A DNA stretch of 64,000 bases from Neckera pumila (Eukaryota > Streptophyta > Bryopsida > Hypnales > Neckeraceae), in NCBI GenBank assembly GCA_963969595.1, contig OZ018408.1, positions 24,549,823-24,613,822 of the forward strand. Reading direction: 5' to 3'. Position numbers and translations under genes: made by a program. Of this stretch, positions 46,110 through 58,059 are shown piece after piece (positions within the stretch are counted from its first letter, which is position 1; the number at the start of each line of letters is the position of its first letter). Under the pieces are notes generated by a model. It made no database searches. It was given only the letters and a program-made list of their open reading frames with translations, and was not told the origin of the DNA.

Positions 46110-47505
46110 ATTGGACCAACGGCACAGGGCCACACTAATAAATATGGAAGTATCAGGTGAACAACCATTTGGTGTCAATAAAGTGAATTTAAAAAAAAAA
46201 TCATTTTGATTGGTGTATTTATTACCGTTTTGAAATTTTCTAAAGTGATTTATGAACGTTTCTAGCTCTATTCTTGTTAATATAGGGGTGGACTAAAGGA
46301 AGTCGGATTTTATTGACATTTGTTAGACCACTGGATCATATTGGTCTAGCAATTTGAAAATAATGAGGTTTATAGTGATTGTGAAGGAAGTAATGGTAGT
46401 TATTCTTTGGAAACTAAGGCAAAGTTAACTTAATAATTTTCCTTGATGTTATAAAAGGATCCTAGCAATATAAATAGTTTTTGGATGTTGTACTTGTTGA
46501 ATATCAATGTATGTAAAACATCTTGCCTTTCATTGTTTAGATTGTATATATTTGAGATAAAGAATTTTGGAGTTGCTTCTCAATAAGGGTTACAATTAGG
46601 TGAATCTAAGCTAGTGTAGCATAATGGTATTCCAAAATTCAAATTCTTTTGCCACATGCTATTTCTAAGTAACATTCATCCTTTTCAAATTCATTTTTCA
46701 TTCATTAGTGATGGACATTGCTCAAACTCCAAAAAAACTATCTTGTTTAAATTATTAATGGATTCTTGAATATGTGTATTGTGCTAAACAAAATATATCA
46801 TTCTAGCAACATTTTAAATTTTTGCTTTGTTAAGAAAGTCAATATATATATAGAAAAATTAAAGAGTACTTTAGAAAAACACATAAATTAAAAAATGACG
46901 TTCATATCATAAAAACATTGATCCCTACATGTATAATTTCAACTTGTCATACAAAATTTAAGCACTAAAAATATAAAATAATTTTTGATAAATTATCTCA
47001 CATGCTTCTAAATCAATTCAACATGAGTCTATAATAGGATGGTCACCACAAACAGCATCTAAAAAAGATTATGTCTTATATCTTTCCTTTTTATACAAAC
47101 TTCAAAAAGTTAAGAAAGTCATAATTGTTGTAGCACATGTATAGGGCAATCACCAAGGTAAAGTGAACTCTGAAGGAAAAAAAATCAAGCTAACAGAAGA
47201 GGAAGGCGAAGCCGGACAAGGAATGTTTTTTTTTATTTTAAAATTCCCGACAACAAGGAAATTGCCCATCGTAAACCACGCCCGTCTAGAAATGAATGAA
47301 ATATGTGATTATGAATGAAAAATCTGTAATCACCGATTATTTAAATTTCATGTGCCAGGAACAGATTATAGGAAATAATCCTCCTCCAAAATGAACGGGA
47401 CATTTCTTGCCGGGGGGATACGTACAAAAAACTGAAGCTTTCACAGATCAAACATACAGAATCCTCCAAGAAATCAAAGGAACTCACATCAAAATTATGG
47501 CTCCT
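46110..47505. other. AT-rich intergenic sequence, nothing recognised
   Basis: No gene or bounded element is supported. Open frames are short and unmatched. Confidence 0.45.
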
Positions 47506-47724
47506 ATAACCGGTTGTTGAGTTTTCAACACTCACGTGGCACCGTCCCATTGGCAACCCATCACCATTGCCATTACAAGTTGTAATTCATAACCTTCTCT
47601 CCTTTCAACTTGCTTCCTACACCCTTGGATCATGAAGATCAAAGGTTGTGATTGAAAAGTGAACAACAGGTTATGTCCGATAACCTACTCGCCACTACCG
47701 CGGCTCGTCGGTTATCTAATACAT
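47506..47724. repeat. Dispersed repeat Q, copy 2
   Basis: Pair of 38542-38759, starting ataaccggttgttgag and ending ctaataca. Its internal gaacaacaggttat (47665-47678) is the inverse of the start. Differences between the copies are scattered single bases, mainly transitions, suggesting age rather than recent duplication. Confidence 0.6.
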
Positions 47725-47726
47725 GA

Positions 47727-47882
47727 ACCTGGTCCTTCTTTACGTCACGATTCACTGTCATTTCTTTATTGTCACCAGTTTGAAAATCCAATAAATTAAG
47801 GGACTCCCCTCAACGGCTGGCTCCCGCATGGACCTGGTCCTCATTTGCGTCACGATTCACTGTATTTTCTTTATTGTCACCA
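47727..47882. repeat. Direct duplication of about 52 bp
   Basis: 47727-47778 (acctggtccttctttacgtc ... ttattgtcaccag) is repeated at 47831-47882 with a few changes, separated by about 52 bp of different sequence (period about 104 bp). One copy directly abuts repeat Q. Confidence 0.75.
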
Positions 47883-48239
47883 GGCGGATAGTGATGGAGG
47901 CAGCCAGGGAGGGCCCTTTTCAGGTGGGATTCAAAATTGGCAGTCGGGCAGTCGGGCAGCGGGGTCCGGTATCTTCGAAAACCTTCGGAATCCTCTAACG
48001 AAAATGCCCTCCATGAACCTGGACCATGTTTTCGTGCAGGTTCATGAAATCATGTTTGATGTCCAGACCACATGATTCGTAACTGCCAAAACGTTAGCCA
48101 CTGTCCCTTTTGAATGGATTGCAGACAGTTGAAACCTTGGACTGCCATTGCAGTGTTTTTTCATTTTTTTTTCATTTTGTATGAAGTGCCAAAGTGGCGG
48201 TAATAACCCATAAACAACGTGGCGGACGTTTGGCTTCCA

Positions 48240-48440
48240 ATGAATGACAAGGAATCCTTGCATGCCGACAAAAGTGCAACTATTCATCCTCTGAATTTTG
48301 TTGTGAAAAGGGGAGGTCCTCTACAGTGGTTTGACTTTCAATGAGAATTTTTGCAAATTTTAAAGGCAATGATTCTCAAGGTATCCAAAGGGATGATTTT
48401 CACAACTACTAGTCCGTCCTTTAAAGGTTAAGTGTTATAG
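48240..48440. repeat. Dispersed repeat P, unoccupied TTAA site
   Basis: Collinear with 22270-22467 and continuing through gtcctttaaaggttaag (48415-48431) without interruption. The TTAA at 48421-48424 is where the other copy carries the family C element. A family I fragment (gtggtgctccaaatttcaac, 48441-48460) follows directly. Confidence 0.65.
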
Positions 48441-48494
48441 TGGTGCTCCAAATTTCAACATGCATCCACACATTGAATAGAAAATATCACATTA

Positions 48495-49596
48495 GCACAC
48501 ATCATAATATCCATCCACAATCAAGCGATCTCATTCAAGTTTGTTTTTTTAATATGGAATTTTCTAGCAATTTGACGCCCTTTCAATACTATTTTGTTCT
48601 AAGGGGAATGGTACCGGGCCCATCACTTTGGTTCAAATGGTTGCCAAATTGCCCCCGAAAAATATGCTATAACATTGTGGTCAAATAAAATAGTCACACA
48701 AAATATCTTGCCCAATAAATAGATGTTGGTTACAAGAAGGTACATTATGTGCATATCATCAATTAGAGATGATTCTAGAGAAATGGTAATTTGATATACT
48801 CAAAGGAACACTTTAAATGCACGATTCATGATAGTGGAAAGCACGTATATAATAACCCTTTAGAGTCCGAAGGGGGAAGGAGCCAAAAGTGGTCACTACA
48901 AGCATGTAATTTTGAATTATGTGAAATTTGTCTAGATCTAGACCTTTGTGCTAATAGTTGAATGGATGTTAGAAATCTTGCAATGCCTCACCTTCCCATT
49001 TTGTAAGTAATACCAAGTTAGTACAAGCAAAATTGGCAAAGATCTAAGGAAATATTCAAATTTGAAAAGTAGATTCAAAAATAAAAAGAAACAATTTTTT
49101 GATTGATCATAATTAAATGACAAGGCAAAACAACAAGTGAAGGTTTATACATACAAAAATATAAAATTTTGAAGTTTTCATTTGTCAGATTGGGTCCATT
49201 TTTAAATTCTTGACAAATGAAAGTGGTTATTTTTATTTACTTATTCTTGGCTTGGCTCTAAATGTAAAGCATCCTTTAATAGAACTTCCTTATTAACAAT
49301 TGGAAAATAATTTGTCGTTTAGTATATTTGACCAATATATTTGACTACATGGAATTGTGATCTTAACTTCCTAAATGCTCAATATTGGAAAGGCAATACA
49401 TTTTGAAAATAGTGTGTTTCATCCAATTGATATTCATTGAGCAAGCTTTAGGAAGAATCATGTAGTATATCAATGAAGAAAAGAAACAATGCTAAGGATA
49501 CAAATGTATATAAATGTATATAAATACTAATTATACAAATTTATGTAAATGTATATGAATACAAATGAGACAAATGAATACAATGTTACATTTTAT
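48495..49596. other. AT-rich intergenic sequence, nothing recognised
   Basis: No gene, RNA or bounded element is supported; repeated 'aaatgtatataaat' near 49504-49555 is simple-sequence drift. Confidence 0.4.
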
Positions 49597-50530
49597 CCAT
49601 AAAGTCTTATTGTCCCTAGCGGGGACAAAATGGATTTTGGACAAGTTCCTATAAGTGGGTCTATGAACAAAATATTAGTTAAATTTTTTTAAATTTTTCA
49701 TAGGATATAATAACTTATTAGCTTTATAAAAATATAATATTTATTTCAATAGGAGCCTGGGATAAAAACCTATACCACAATAAGCCTAACTTTCAACTTG
49801 GCAAGTAGCAAAAGAAATCCACAAAAGCTTGAAATTTAAAATTTAAAAATTTGTTTCTCATAGATGATAATTTTATCTACATGAAAACATTTGATTCATT
49901 CCATTTGGATTTATGATGTAAAAGTTATGGAACATCTTGTTTTGTGGGCAATCAAAGCATCTTTTAGAGAAAATAATGTATAAGATTCATTTTTGAGCAC
50001 AATGTTTACATTATTTCAAAACAAAAAGCTCCAAAGGAAAAACTTTGGTTGCTAGAAAAATCTAACCATTGAAATTAGTGTGTTCTAATTCCATCTTAGA
50101 GCTATTAACAATTCAATTTTTTCCTTTATCTTGTGCTTGCTTCTACTTAACAATTTTTTAAAGAATGAAAATTATTTTTAAAAAAGAAATTTATTTCTTA
50201 GACTCAGAAATCAATTCTTCATGATAAAAATACTAAATTTTGAAATATGTAATGCAAAAATTTTAAGTTAAGAGAATTCAAAGTCTCAAAAACTAGTTTG
50301 CCATGGTACCAGAAAACCATATTTTTCTTCACTTTGAATGCATTTATCTTGCAATCTATCTAGTCAAAGCTTTTGAAATTTCTTCCATACATTTGTATAC
50401 TAGTCTATTGCAAGATCGTATGGTTAGTTATGCAAAAATGCCATATTTAAAGTTTTTTCTCTTTGCAGTAGAAATGACAATTTATAAGTGGTTTTTGATG
50501 AAAAAATAGCCTTGGGACTTTAGGATTTAT
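49597..50530. mobile_element. TTAA-type element, family A, inverted, old copy
   Basis: The left subterminal block (attgtccctagcggggacaa, 49609-49628) and right end (ccttgggactttagg) correspond to the family A inverted copies 11313-12316 and 58060-58994. Both terminal TTAACCCC motifs are eroded and the body is more diverged. An (AT)n run (50529-50546) abuts the right end. Confidence 0.5.
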
Positions 50531-51110
50531 ATATATATATATATAATGATTCAATGATACAAATGTTTTGGAAGAGGGAATGTTATTTCTTATAGTTTTG
50601 ACAAGTGAACTCACTATTTTTGGTTTGTATACTAATGAATAAACAAAAATGATATACCAATTCTATGAACTTTGAAAGGGCGAGAGCTATCTCCAAAGTA
50701 TTTTGCCAAAAATGGTCCAATTTATGGACTTATAGGTGCATTCTTCATCTCTATAGTTATTTTGGAAGTCATCCATCGATCATTTTTGGACACTATAGCA
50801 TGACATAGTTGCCTCCAAAGGTTCATGACGACATTTTATCAAAAAACACTCCCAAACTACCATTCTAGTATAGAAAGCTACAATGAAAAATCATAATTTG
50901 TTGCATATCCAAATGTAGGATCTTGCTTAAGACTTATTTGACAATATCTGGAATTTTTTTGAGAAACATTGACCATTTAGATTGTAAGATGTTAGTATTT
51001 AAAGTAAATTTTGTTTTGTTATAACCAAAAAATCCTTGGTTTTCAAACTTTGAATCCTCTTAACTTAAATTTTTTGTACTAGAGTTTTGAGATTTAATCC
51101 CTAAAGGACC

Positions 51111-51359
51111 AAAGGTTGCTATTATATAAGCATAGGAGTGTGAGCCCCTGAGCCTAGAATACTACATACCTATATTATAGGTGAATATACTATAGAAACC
51201 GTCTATGATTATAGTGTATATACATTACAAATGTCTATATTATAGGTGTTTATGATACATACACCTTCTATAGTGTGCGGTATCTATATTATAGGTACCT
51301 ATATTGTAGGCTCAATGCTCACAAGCTCGCATTCTTGGGCTTACATACTCACATTGTTG
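51111..51359. mobile_element. Insertion with 9-bp target duplication
   Basis: About 249 bp flanked by TAAAGGACC on both sides. The interior is rich in repeated 'tctatattataggt' motifs. The ends show only weak inversion (gtgagccc near 51142; gggctta near 51337). A 9-bp duplication would suit a Mutator-like element. A segment with similar 'taggctcatag' motifs occurs at 52010-52060. Confidence 0.45.
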
Positions 51360-51659
51360 CTAAAGGACCAAGGCCTTTTTTTGGCCAAAATACACTCAAC
51401 CTGCCATTTCAATTGCAAAGATTAAGGAAATTTGAACATTGTTTTTTTTGCACATCTTACCATAAAATCTTACACCTAACTAGTATGAGAATGTGTGGAA
51501 TAAATTTTAGAAATTTTGACTACATAGATTGCAAGACATTTGTGTTTAAAATGAAGAAAACAAATTTTTTTTTGCACATTGCGGAATCAATGATGCTTGC
51601 GCGTAAGCACAAAAACAAGAGCCTATAAGCTTTAAACCTAGTTGTAGATATGTACCATT

Positions 51660-51767
51660 AGAAGAGATTTGAGGCCTCTAAAAAATTGCAAGTTATCATG
51701 TGTTTCTAGACTGCGGGAACGTAAGATAACTTCTAGTTGATGTAGTCGAGAGAGTGCCACGTCATTT

Positions 51768-51808
<41 letters not shown>

Positions 51809-51960
51809 GCCTAAAATGATATTTGGGAAAAAATAAATAAATTAAAAAAAATTAAAAAAAATAAATTCTGACAGCCCGTACCGACGATTCATAGATTTGG
51901 TCAGATTGGGGAATGGGCCTGAAACGGCCCTCCAATGCCCCCAAATCTGACCAAATGCAA
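51660..51960. mobile_element. MITE family E, copy 3
   Basis: Contains the family motifs 'gattggggaatgggcctgaa' (51904-51923) and a right end ccctccaatgcccccaaatc, the inverse of a left agagatttgaggcctct. A poly-A tract (51777-51805) lies in the core. Copies at 6006-6268 and 7391-7674. Confidence 0.5.
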
Positions 51961-53385
51961 CAACCATTTGAAGATGTTTATAACATAGACACCTATAAGT
52001 TTAGAAAGTGTCTATTATAGGCTTGTAGGCTCATAGGCTCATAGATTCTATGCTCACATGCTAACACCCTCCATTGCAGGATTAGACTATTAATTTTTGA
52101 CTTTGAATTTCTTAACTTAAATTTTTTGTACTATAGAGTTTTGAGGTTTAAATCTTTATGGTAGGAAATTGAATTGAGAATCTAAAAAAAATATATATTT
52201 CAAAATAACTTGTTTTTTGTTCTTAAATAAAATTGTTAAGCAGAAGTAAGTACAAGATAGAAGGAAATTCTAAGTTATTGATATCACTAAGATGGAATTA
52301 AAATGCACTAATTCCAATTTAATGAGATTTTTCTAGCAAGAAAACTAAACCATATCAAACTTTTTTTTTTTAATGGTAAAAATTGCATTTATAACTGAAT
52401 CTTACAAGTTATTTATTCAAAAAAATGTTTAGATTGGCTAAAAAATAAGATTGTCTATAACTTTCACATTACTTATAGAAATGAAATGAATAAAAGCTTT
52501 CCCTATAGATAAAAATATAATCCATGAGAATCTTATTTTTATTTTTATTTTTTAAAATTTAAAAATTCTTACTGTCCAATTTTCTTTGTTTTGAGATTAT
52601 TTGGTCATAACTTTTGTTCCGTTATCAGTTGAAAAAAAACTTATATTCTTACAAAGCTAATTCATTTTTCTATCTTCAAAAAAGGTTTCAAGAAATCATG
52701 ACAAAATTTGAGACCGTAAGTATTTGCCCAAAACCCAGTTTGTCATCCGAAGGAACAATGATCCTTTAAGGGTTAAATATTTATGGTGGAGAATTGAGTT
52801 GAGAATTTAAGAATTAAAAAAAAAAAATTCACCCTTTAAAAAATTATCAAGTAGAAATAAATACAATACGGAAGAGAAAATTAATCATGAATAATTTTAA
52901 AATGGAATTAGAACATGTCAATTTAATGGTGAGATTGTTGTAGCAAGTAATCGACACGTGATGACAATTTGTTTTGAAAAATTGTGAAAATTGAGCTTAG
53001 AAACAAATTTTATACAATATTTTTTAAGAGGATGTTTTGATCAATTTGCAAAACAAGATTCATTATAATTTTCACATAACTAATTCAAATTGAATGAATC
53101 AAGGTTTTCCAAGTAGACATGAATATAATTTGGTAAGGAATAAAAATATAACTAAAAGAAAAATTGAGTTTCTTTTGGTTGCCCAGAGTCAAGCATTTTG
53201 AGCTTAGGAGGGCATTAATTTTGTTTCCATGCAACATTTGGAATAAAAATCATATTTCTAGAAAGCAAATACATTCTCTTACCTCCAAAAGAAGTTTCAA
53301 GAACTTATTGTCATACATGACACCATAGGAATCTACCTGAACTTTTGTAAGACCCATTTGAAGATTTTTGAACCTTAGGGTTTAA

Positions 53386-54487
53386 AATCCTTTATTGTTC
53401 TACAACAAGAGAGCCTTGAATAAAAAAAATCAGCAACCACCTTCTTTAAGTCCCAAAAAACCATAAAAAGAAGTTTTCATCCCTCTAGCGGTTTGACATA
53501 GAGTATAAGGTACAAGACTTTATTCTCACCAGAGCCTCATTTGCACAAAATAAGGTGACTTGTTTTCATGAATGTGCTCACCAAATGATGTGGTCTTAGC
53601 AACTTCATTATTGTGTGACAAATAACACATTGACACCTAATGAAGTTGCAATGACTAATTTTGTGTTTTGCACTCTCAGAAATTTGAATCGCCTATACAT
53701 TGAAAACAAGTTAGACTGTAATTGAAACTTCCTTAATTTCTATTAATTCCAAACTTGATGAAAAATTTGCAAAAAATAGTGGAATCTTCATTATTTTTAT
53801 TCCATAACCAGAGAAAATTGTACCCCCCACCATCGCTCAACCAAACATATGTTTGAATATTTAACATTGTTGAAAATATGTCATATACCTTAAACAAGAA
53901 TTATAGAAAGTGTGAACATGAGGTTCTGTCCTAAATAAGTAATAATATTAGTTTATTGATAGTGGATAGTAGAAAAATTAAACAAAGAAAACATTGAAAT
54001 AATAGTACACAAGCAAATAATAATGATAATAATATTAATAATAAAAATAAAATAATAATTGTCCCCCCCATCCGACCAATTGGATAGGGAGGGGGTGGAA
54101 CTAGTTGGACCAACCAAATCCTAATTGTGTTGTGTAATGTAAATGTAGTTGTAGATGGAATTTGGAAATTTGGATTTAGGAATCATAGTCAATGCCATAA
54201 GGGGTTGTTACACCTTCTTCTCCCCATCCTTACTCTTCACATAATAGGGACAAATAACTCTCTCCTTGAATTGTGGGAAGCCCATTCTTTGAAGATTGAG
54301 AAGTTTCATTCTTTTCCTCTGATTCAATTGTGGAGAATGAGCATGCAGAATGGACGTGAAGAAGTTTCTCCATCCTCCATTTTTGTCCATTTCTCTCCGT
54401 TTCTCTCCATTCTTCATTCTCAAAAGGGGTGCCACACCTTCAAAGAGAAGAGCTCTCTATTGGCGCCTCTTTTTAGTACATACCTTC
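53386..54487. other. Intergenic sequence, nothing recognised
   Basis: Includes a 127-codon open frame on the plus strand (54127-54510) with no recognisable motif and an (AAT)n-like stretch near 54010-54055. No gene is supported. Confidence 0.4.
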
Positions 54488-55041
54488 TCATCATACTACT
54501 AAAATCATAACTCCCTTTGTAATATCACAATTCAATTTTGAATAATACTATAGAAATTCAATTGCTTTTGTGATAGCCAGAGGATACTTTCTACTATATA
54601 TTATGTATTCTTTTTGTGAAATATTTGAAAATCAAATGGATACTTTTAAAAAAATTTCAAAGAAACTTTTCAGACAACCAAACTATAGATGTAATTCCAT
54701 GTCTTTTTAAAATGTGGTGTTAAAGAATAAAGAAGCACCAACCGCTAGCGTTGCTCTACATATTCAAATGTGAAGATTCTACTTACATTGTTCACTTGAT
54801 TAATTTATTCTTACTGCAATGTTTTCATCTTTGCAAAGGTTATTTTGTAAAAATGATGATATAAAGATTTTCTTTAATTACTTTACATTGCACTATATAA
54901 ATTTTTTCAAAGAATATTGTATGAAGATGTCAATATTTTCATTTAAAGATTATATGTACTTTGTTTATCTACATTCTATCACATGAAAAATTGATGAAAG
55001 TAATATATTTAATGCATAGCAAAGCAAGCGCCAAACGCTAG
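54488..55041 (+). mobile_element. Helitron-like non-autonomous element 1, 554 bp
   Basis: It begins TCATCATACTACTAAAATCA, a TC-starting end of Helitron type, and finishes with a hairpin (AGCGccaaaCGCT, 55028-55040) followed by AG and then T, giving CTAG|T (the CTRR-T rule). No terminal inverted repeats or target duplication are seen, as expected for Helitrons. No Rep/helicase sequence is present. The base before TC is C rather than the expected A. Confidence 0.55.
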
Positions 55042-56077
55042 TCATCATACTACTAAAATCATAACTCCCTCTGTAATATTACAAATGCTACCATTAATAA
55101 TAGGGGCTCATGCTTGCTATGCTATACATTCATTGTATCACATATTAGTAAAATTTTGATATATTTGAATAGAATGCATGATAATGATTTCAATAAGTCT
55201 TTGAAATAATTAATGTTAATATTTTGTAAAAATGTTTTCAATCATGCATACATAAAAATAATATTTTCACACAATGTTATATTACAGAAATAGAGTAGTA
55301 GTTTGCAACCACCTTTGTAATATCACTTTTACAACTTTTATGATTTCAAAATTCTATTGCTACTACCAAATGATTTGAGAAACTTAGTCAATTGAAGAGA
55401 TTTTGGATTTCACAACAATTAAGTTGTTCATGAAGTTTTTGAAATTTACAAGTTTTTCTTTTCAATTCACCAAGTTTTTGGGTTGCCATTGTTCTTAACA
55501 ATTGAGTCAACTTTTGAATGCATTAAGGTAACAGGCTCTGAAATTGCACAGGTTCTAAAATTGCTCATCCCATTCAAATGTACACTACTTGTACATGTAA
55601 CTATTTCATAGCCTTCAGCAATGTACAAATAGTGCACATTTTAGGGGGTGGACGATTTCAGAGCCCTATGCCACTTCAACTTCAAGAGTTCATAACTATT
55701 TCCAAAATGCTCCAAAAAATATGAAACGACTTGGGTTAGATGCCAATTCCTCTTCTCTTTCAAGGGAAATTTATTGAAAAATATTTCAAAACATTTCACC
55801 TCTCCAAAATTCAGTTTCAGCTCTTAGGTGGGCAATTTCTGAACCTGCTACCTTACAATAAATGTGTATCTTTTACAGTATTCACCATTGCATATATTTC
55901 ATTCATCATTCAATAAATTTCTATTGTACATTTCAATATATGCATACTTATAAACAAAATTATACAAAGCTTTTAGTAATTTTTATTTGAAGATTTATTG
56001 AAATTTTTGTTTTGCATTTATCTAATACATAAAAATTCTAATGATGAATGCGTAGCATAGCAAGCGCCAACCGTTAG
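55042..56077 (+). mobile_element. Helitron-like non-autonomous element 2, carrying a MITE
   Basis: It starts TCATCATACTACTAAAATCA exactly where element 1 ends and finishes with the related 3' end gcatagcaagcgccaaccgttag (hairpin degraded) followed by T. A family H MITE (55524-55855) is inserted in it; without it the element is about 700 bp. The two start sequences are nearly identical over about 45 bp. Confidence 0.55.
55524..55855. mobile_element. MITE family H, 332 bp, intact
   Basis: It begins TAAGGTAACAGGCTCTGAAA and ends aatttctgaacctgctacctta, inverted ends of about 25 bp. It holds two inner inverted tracts (gtacactacttgtac). It is the uninterrupted relative of 12420-14073 in opposite orientation and lies inside Helitron-like element 2. 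Confidence 0.65.
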
Positions 56078-56216
56078 TTCTTCATAGAAGTTTTAATCTT
56101 GGAGAAGGTGTGATAAAATGACAAAGCCTCAAAAGGACATAACCAACAAAGAAATCCTTGTTGTAGAATGCTACTATGAAAAGCCCACCAAGGTACTCAA
56201 ACCCTCGAATCCAATT

Positions 56217-56489
56217 CTATTTTTTTTTTTTTCTCTTTCTAATGTCAGATTGCACCAAAAAAAAGGCTAAAGAATGACAACAAATTGGGAATTTTTTCGT
56301 TAGAAAACTTTGAATGAACAAAAAAAATCTTGAATGAAATCGCCAGACTGTGGATGGAAATAGAATTATGAAAATGTGATATGTGCTAACGTGATATTTT
56401 CCATCCAATAAGAGGATGAATGTTGGAATTTGGAGCACCACTATGACACTTTATATTGCCACTTTTGCACTTCCAAAAAAATAGAAAAG
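56217..56489. repeat. Dispersed repeat family I, copy 2
   Basis: Collinear with 16194-16455: 'cagattgcaccaaaaaaaa', 'gaatgaaatcgccagac', 'ccatccaataagaggatgaa', 'gaatttggagcaccactatg'. The minus-strand frame at 56217-56441 lies in it and is not a gene. Confidence 0.55.
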
Positions 56490-58059
56490 AAGCCCCTGAA
56501 TCCAATCACTGAATTGAAGAGCCTCATCAATATGGGCAGCGTTTCCTCATCTACTTGTTCTTCTACTTTCTCATTTACTTTTTCATCGACTTTACCATCT
56601 ACTTTTTGAAAGTAGTGCAGATAGAAAAGCCTCCAACTGTACCTTAGATTAGTCCTTGGGCTAGCCTAGCTCTGACTCATCATTCCCGCCATCCTCTCCA
56701 GCCACTTGGATGTTGTCAAGTAATTGGAAAAGTCAGCCACCCATCTTCAGTTGCCAATAAGCTTAATAAAGCTCCTAGAAGCCAAGCCACAGCCACCCAC
56801 GCTGGCATTAAGCTTATCATCTCACAATTCAATTTCAATTTCTTATTAAGGGCGGGCTTGCATGCTGGCCCGGTGGGCAGAAAAAGCAACTAGAAGATAA
56901 ACACAGTAGCACCGATTGATCGGCAAGTGGTTTAGGAGGAGGAGAGTTCTACCCATCCCGGGGTATCAAACATTGTAGAAGGAGCATAAAAGTGGTTTCT
57001 AAATTTCGGCATTGTTGACCGCATCCACCCACTGATACATGTAAGGAGGCCCTAAAGGTATGTGCAAAGAAAAAGGAAAAGAGACTAAGACTTAACACCC
57101 CTTAACAGGGCTTCACTTTTTAGAATTTAACTTTGCTACAAATTTAGCAAAGCAGTACTTGATATCACATCAGTTCTTTGTAAATATCACCCAATCATCA
57201 CATGAACATTTAAATAGCCAAGTGAAGGGCGTCACTTTTGAGAACTTAACTTTGCTGCAAACTTAGCAAAGCAATACTTTATATCACATCAATTTTTTGT
57301 AAATATCACCCCATCATCACAAGAAATTTAAATAGCCAAGGTCCTAAGACTATGCTGGCAATAATTCCATTATGTCTCTATTCAACAATGTATAAGTTCA
57401 ATATAAGAAAAGTAAACACATGTGCTTGAAATAAGTCATGAGTTCCAATTTGGAGAAATTGGACTTGAAGGTGCAGCCTCACCTGTACCCGTCCCAAAAC
57501 ACACAACAAGCCAATGTTAAGTTAGTGAAGTTGTAAGAGGTGTCTAGAGCTGCCACCAATTGCTATCTATGTCTATGTTACAAATCCAAAATATCTTGCA
57601 AAAGAAATTTAAGCAAGGTTGGGTCACAAGGTAGGAAGCCAGGTACAAATCGTCACATCCAAATACTTTTCTAAACAATCTAATCACTATGGCAAGAGAC
57701 CTCTGCCATTCCCGTAGCACGGTTGAAGCCCAAGCATTGCTCTCACTACTCTCGCACAAAATTAGATGAATGAGTCACCATAGCCAAAGATGTGAGATAA
57801 GGCCAAGAGGCGGCTATTTATGCAAAACTAAAGGAGGGAAGAAACCCTAATTGGCCTAAACAAGCGCCACTCATTATGGGTGGGTGTGGTTTGCACCGTC
57901 CATTCCAAATATAGACTTGTTTGACACGTTATGTGGAGGTCCCACCAAAGCTAAACTCAAGCCTTGGAATTTTTTTAGAATCCATCCAGTGATTTAGAAG
58001 CTTCCATGTTTGGCTTTTTTTATAAAAACCCAAAGAAGGTCATGGCATTTTTTATGCCT
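56490..58059. other. Intergenic sequence with a local tandem duplication
   Basis: About 1.6 kb, somewhat less AT-rich than the surroundings in 56690-57000. No coding exon chain was found. The only structure recognised is the 57111-57340 duplication. Confidence 0.4.
57111..57340. repeat. Tandem duplication of about 112 bp
   Basis: 57111-57222 and 57230-57340 are two copies, each containing 'acttaactttgct'-like, 'ttagcaaagca', 'atatcacatca', 'tttgtaaatatcaccc' and 'aaatagccaag', with scattered differences. Period about 118 bp. Confidence 0.85.

Larger units (their letters stand above)
51094..52776. mobile_element. TTAA-type element, family A, nested, with two secondary insertions
   Basis: It is bounded by TTAATCCCTAAAGGACC at 51094 and GATCCTTTAAGGGTTAA ending at 52776. 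The core is a normal family A body, but it is broken twice. 51111-51359 is extra sequence flanked by a 9-bp direct repeat TAAAGGACC (51102-51110 and 51360-51368). About 51588-52082 is extra sequence splitting 'cacattgcgg' from 'attagactatt', and includes a family E MITE (51660-51960) and a poly-A run (51777-51805). Confidence 0.65.
50815..53385. mobile_element. TTAA-type element, family A, split by a nested family A element
   Basis: The left part, 50815-51093, follows the family A left half up to 'tagagttttgagatttaa'. The right part, 52777-53385, resumes at 'atatttatggtggagaattg' and runs to the eroded right end (cttagggtttaa, about 53373-53384). In uninterrupted copies these are adjacent. 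The insert is 51094-52776, with TTAA at both borders. Outer ends are worn, so this copy is older than its insert. Confidence 0.65.

Noticed and set aside
51777..51805. Poly-A tract as evidence of a retroposed gene.
   Set aside because: It lies in the core of a family E MITE and is not preceded by any coding-like sequence.
54127..54510. 127-codon plus-strand open frame.
   Set aside because: No family resemblance, no coding-like composition, and it runs into the left end of a Helitron-like element.
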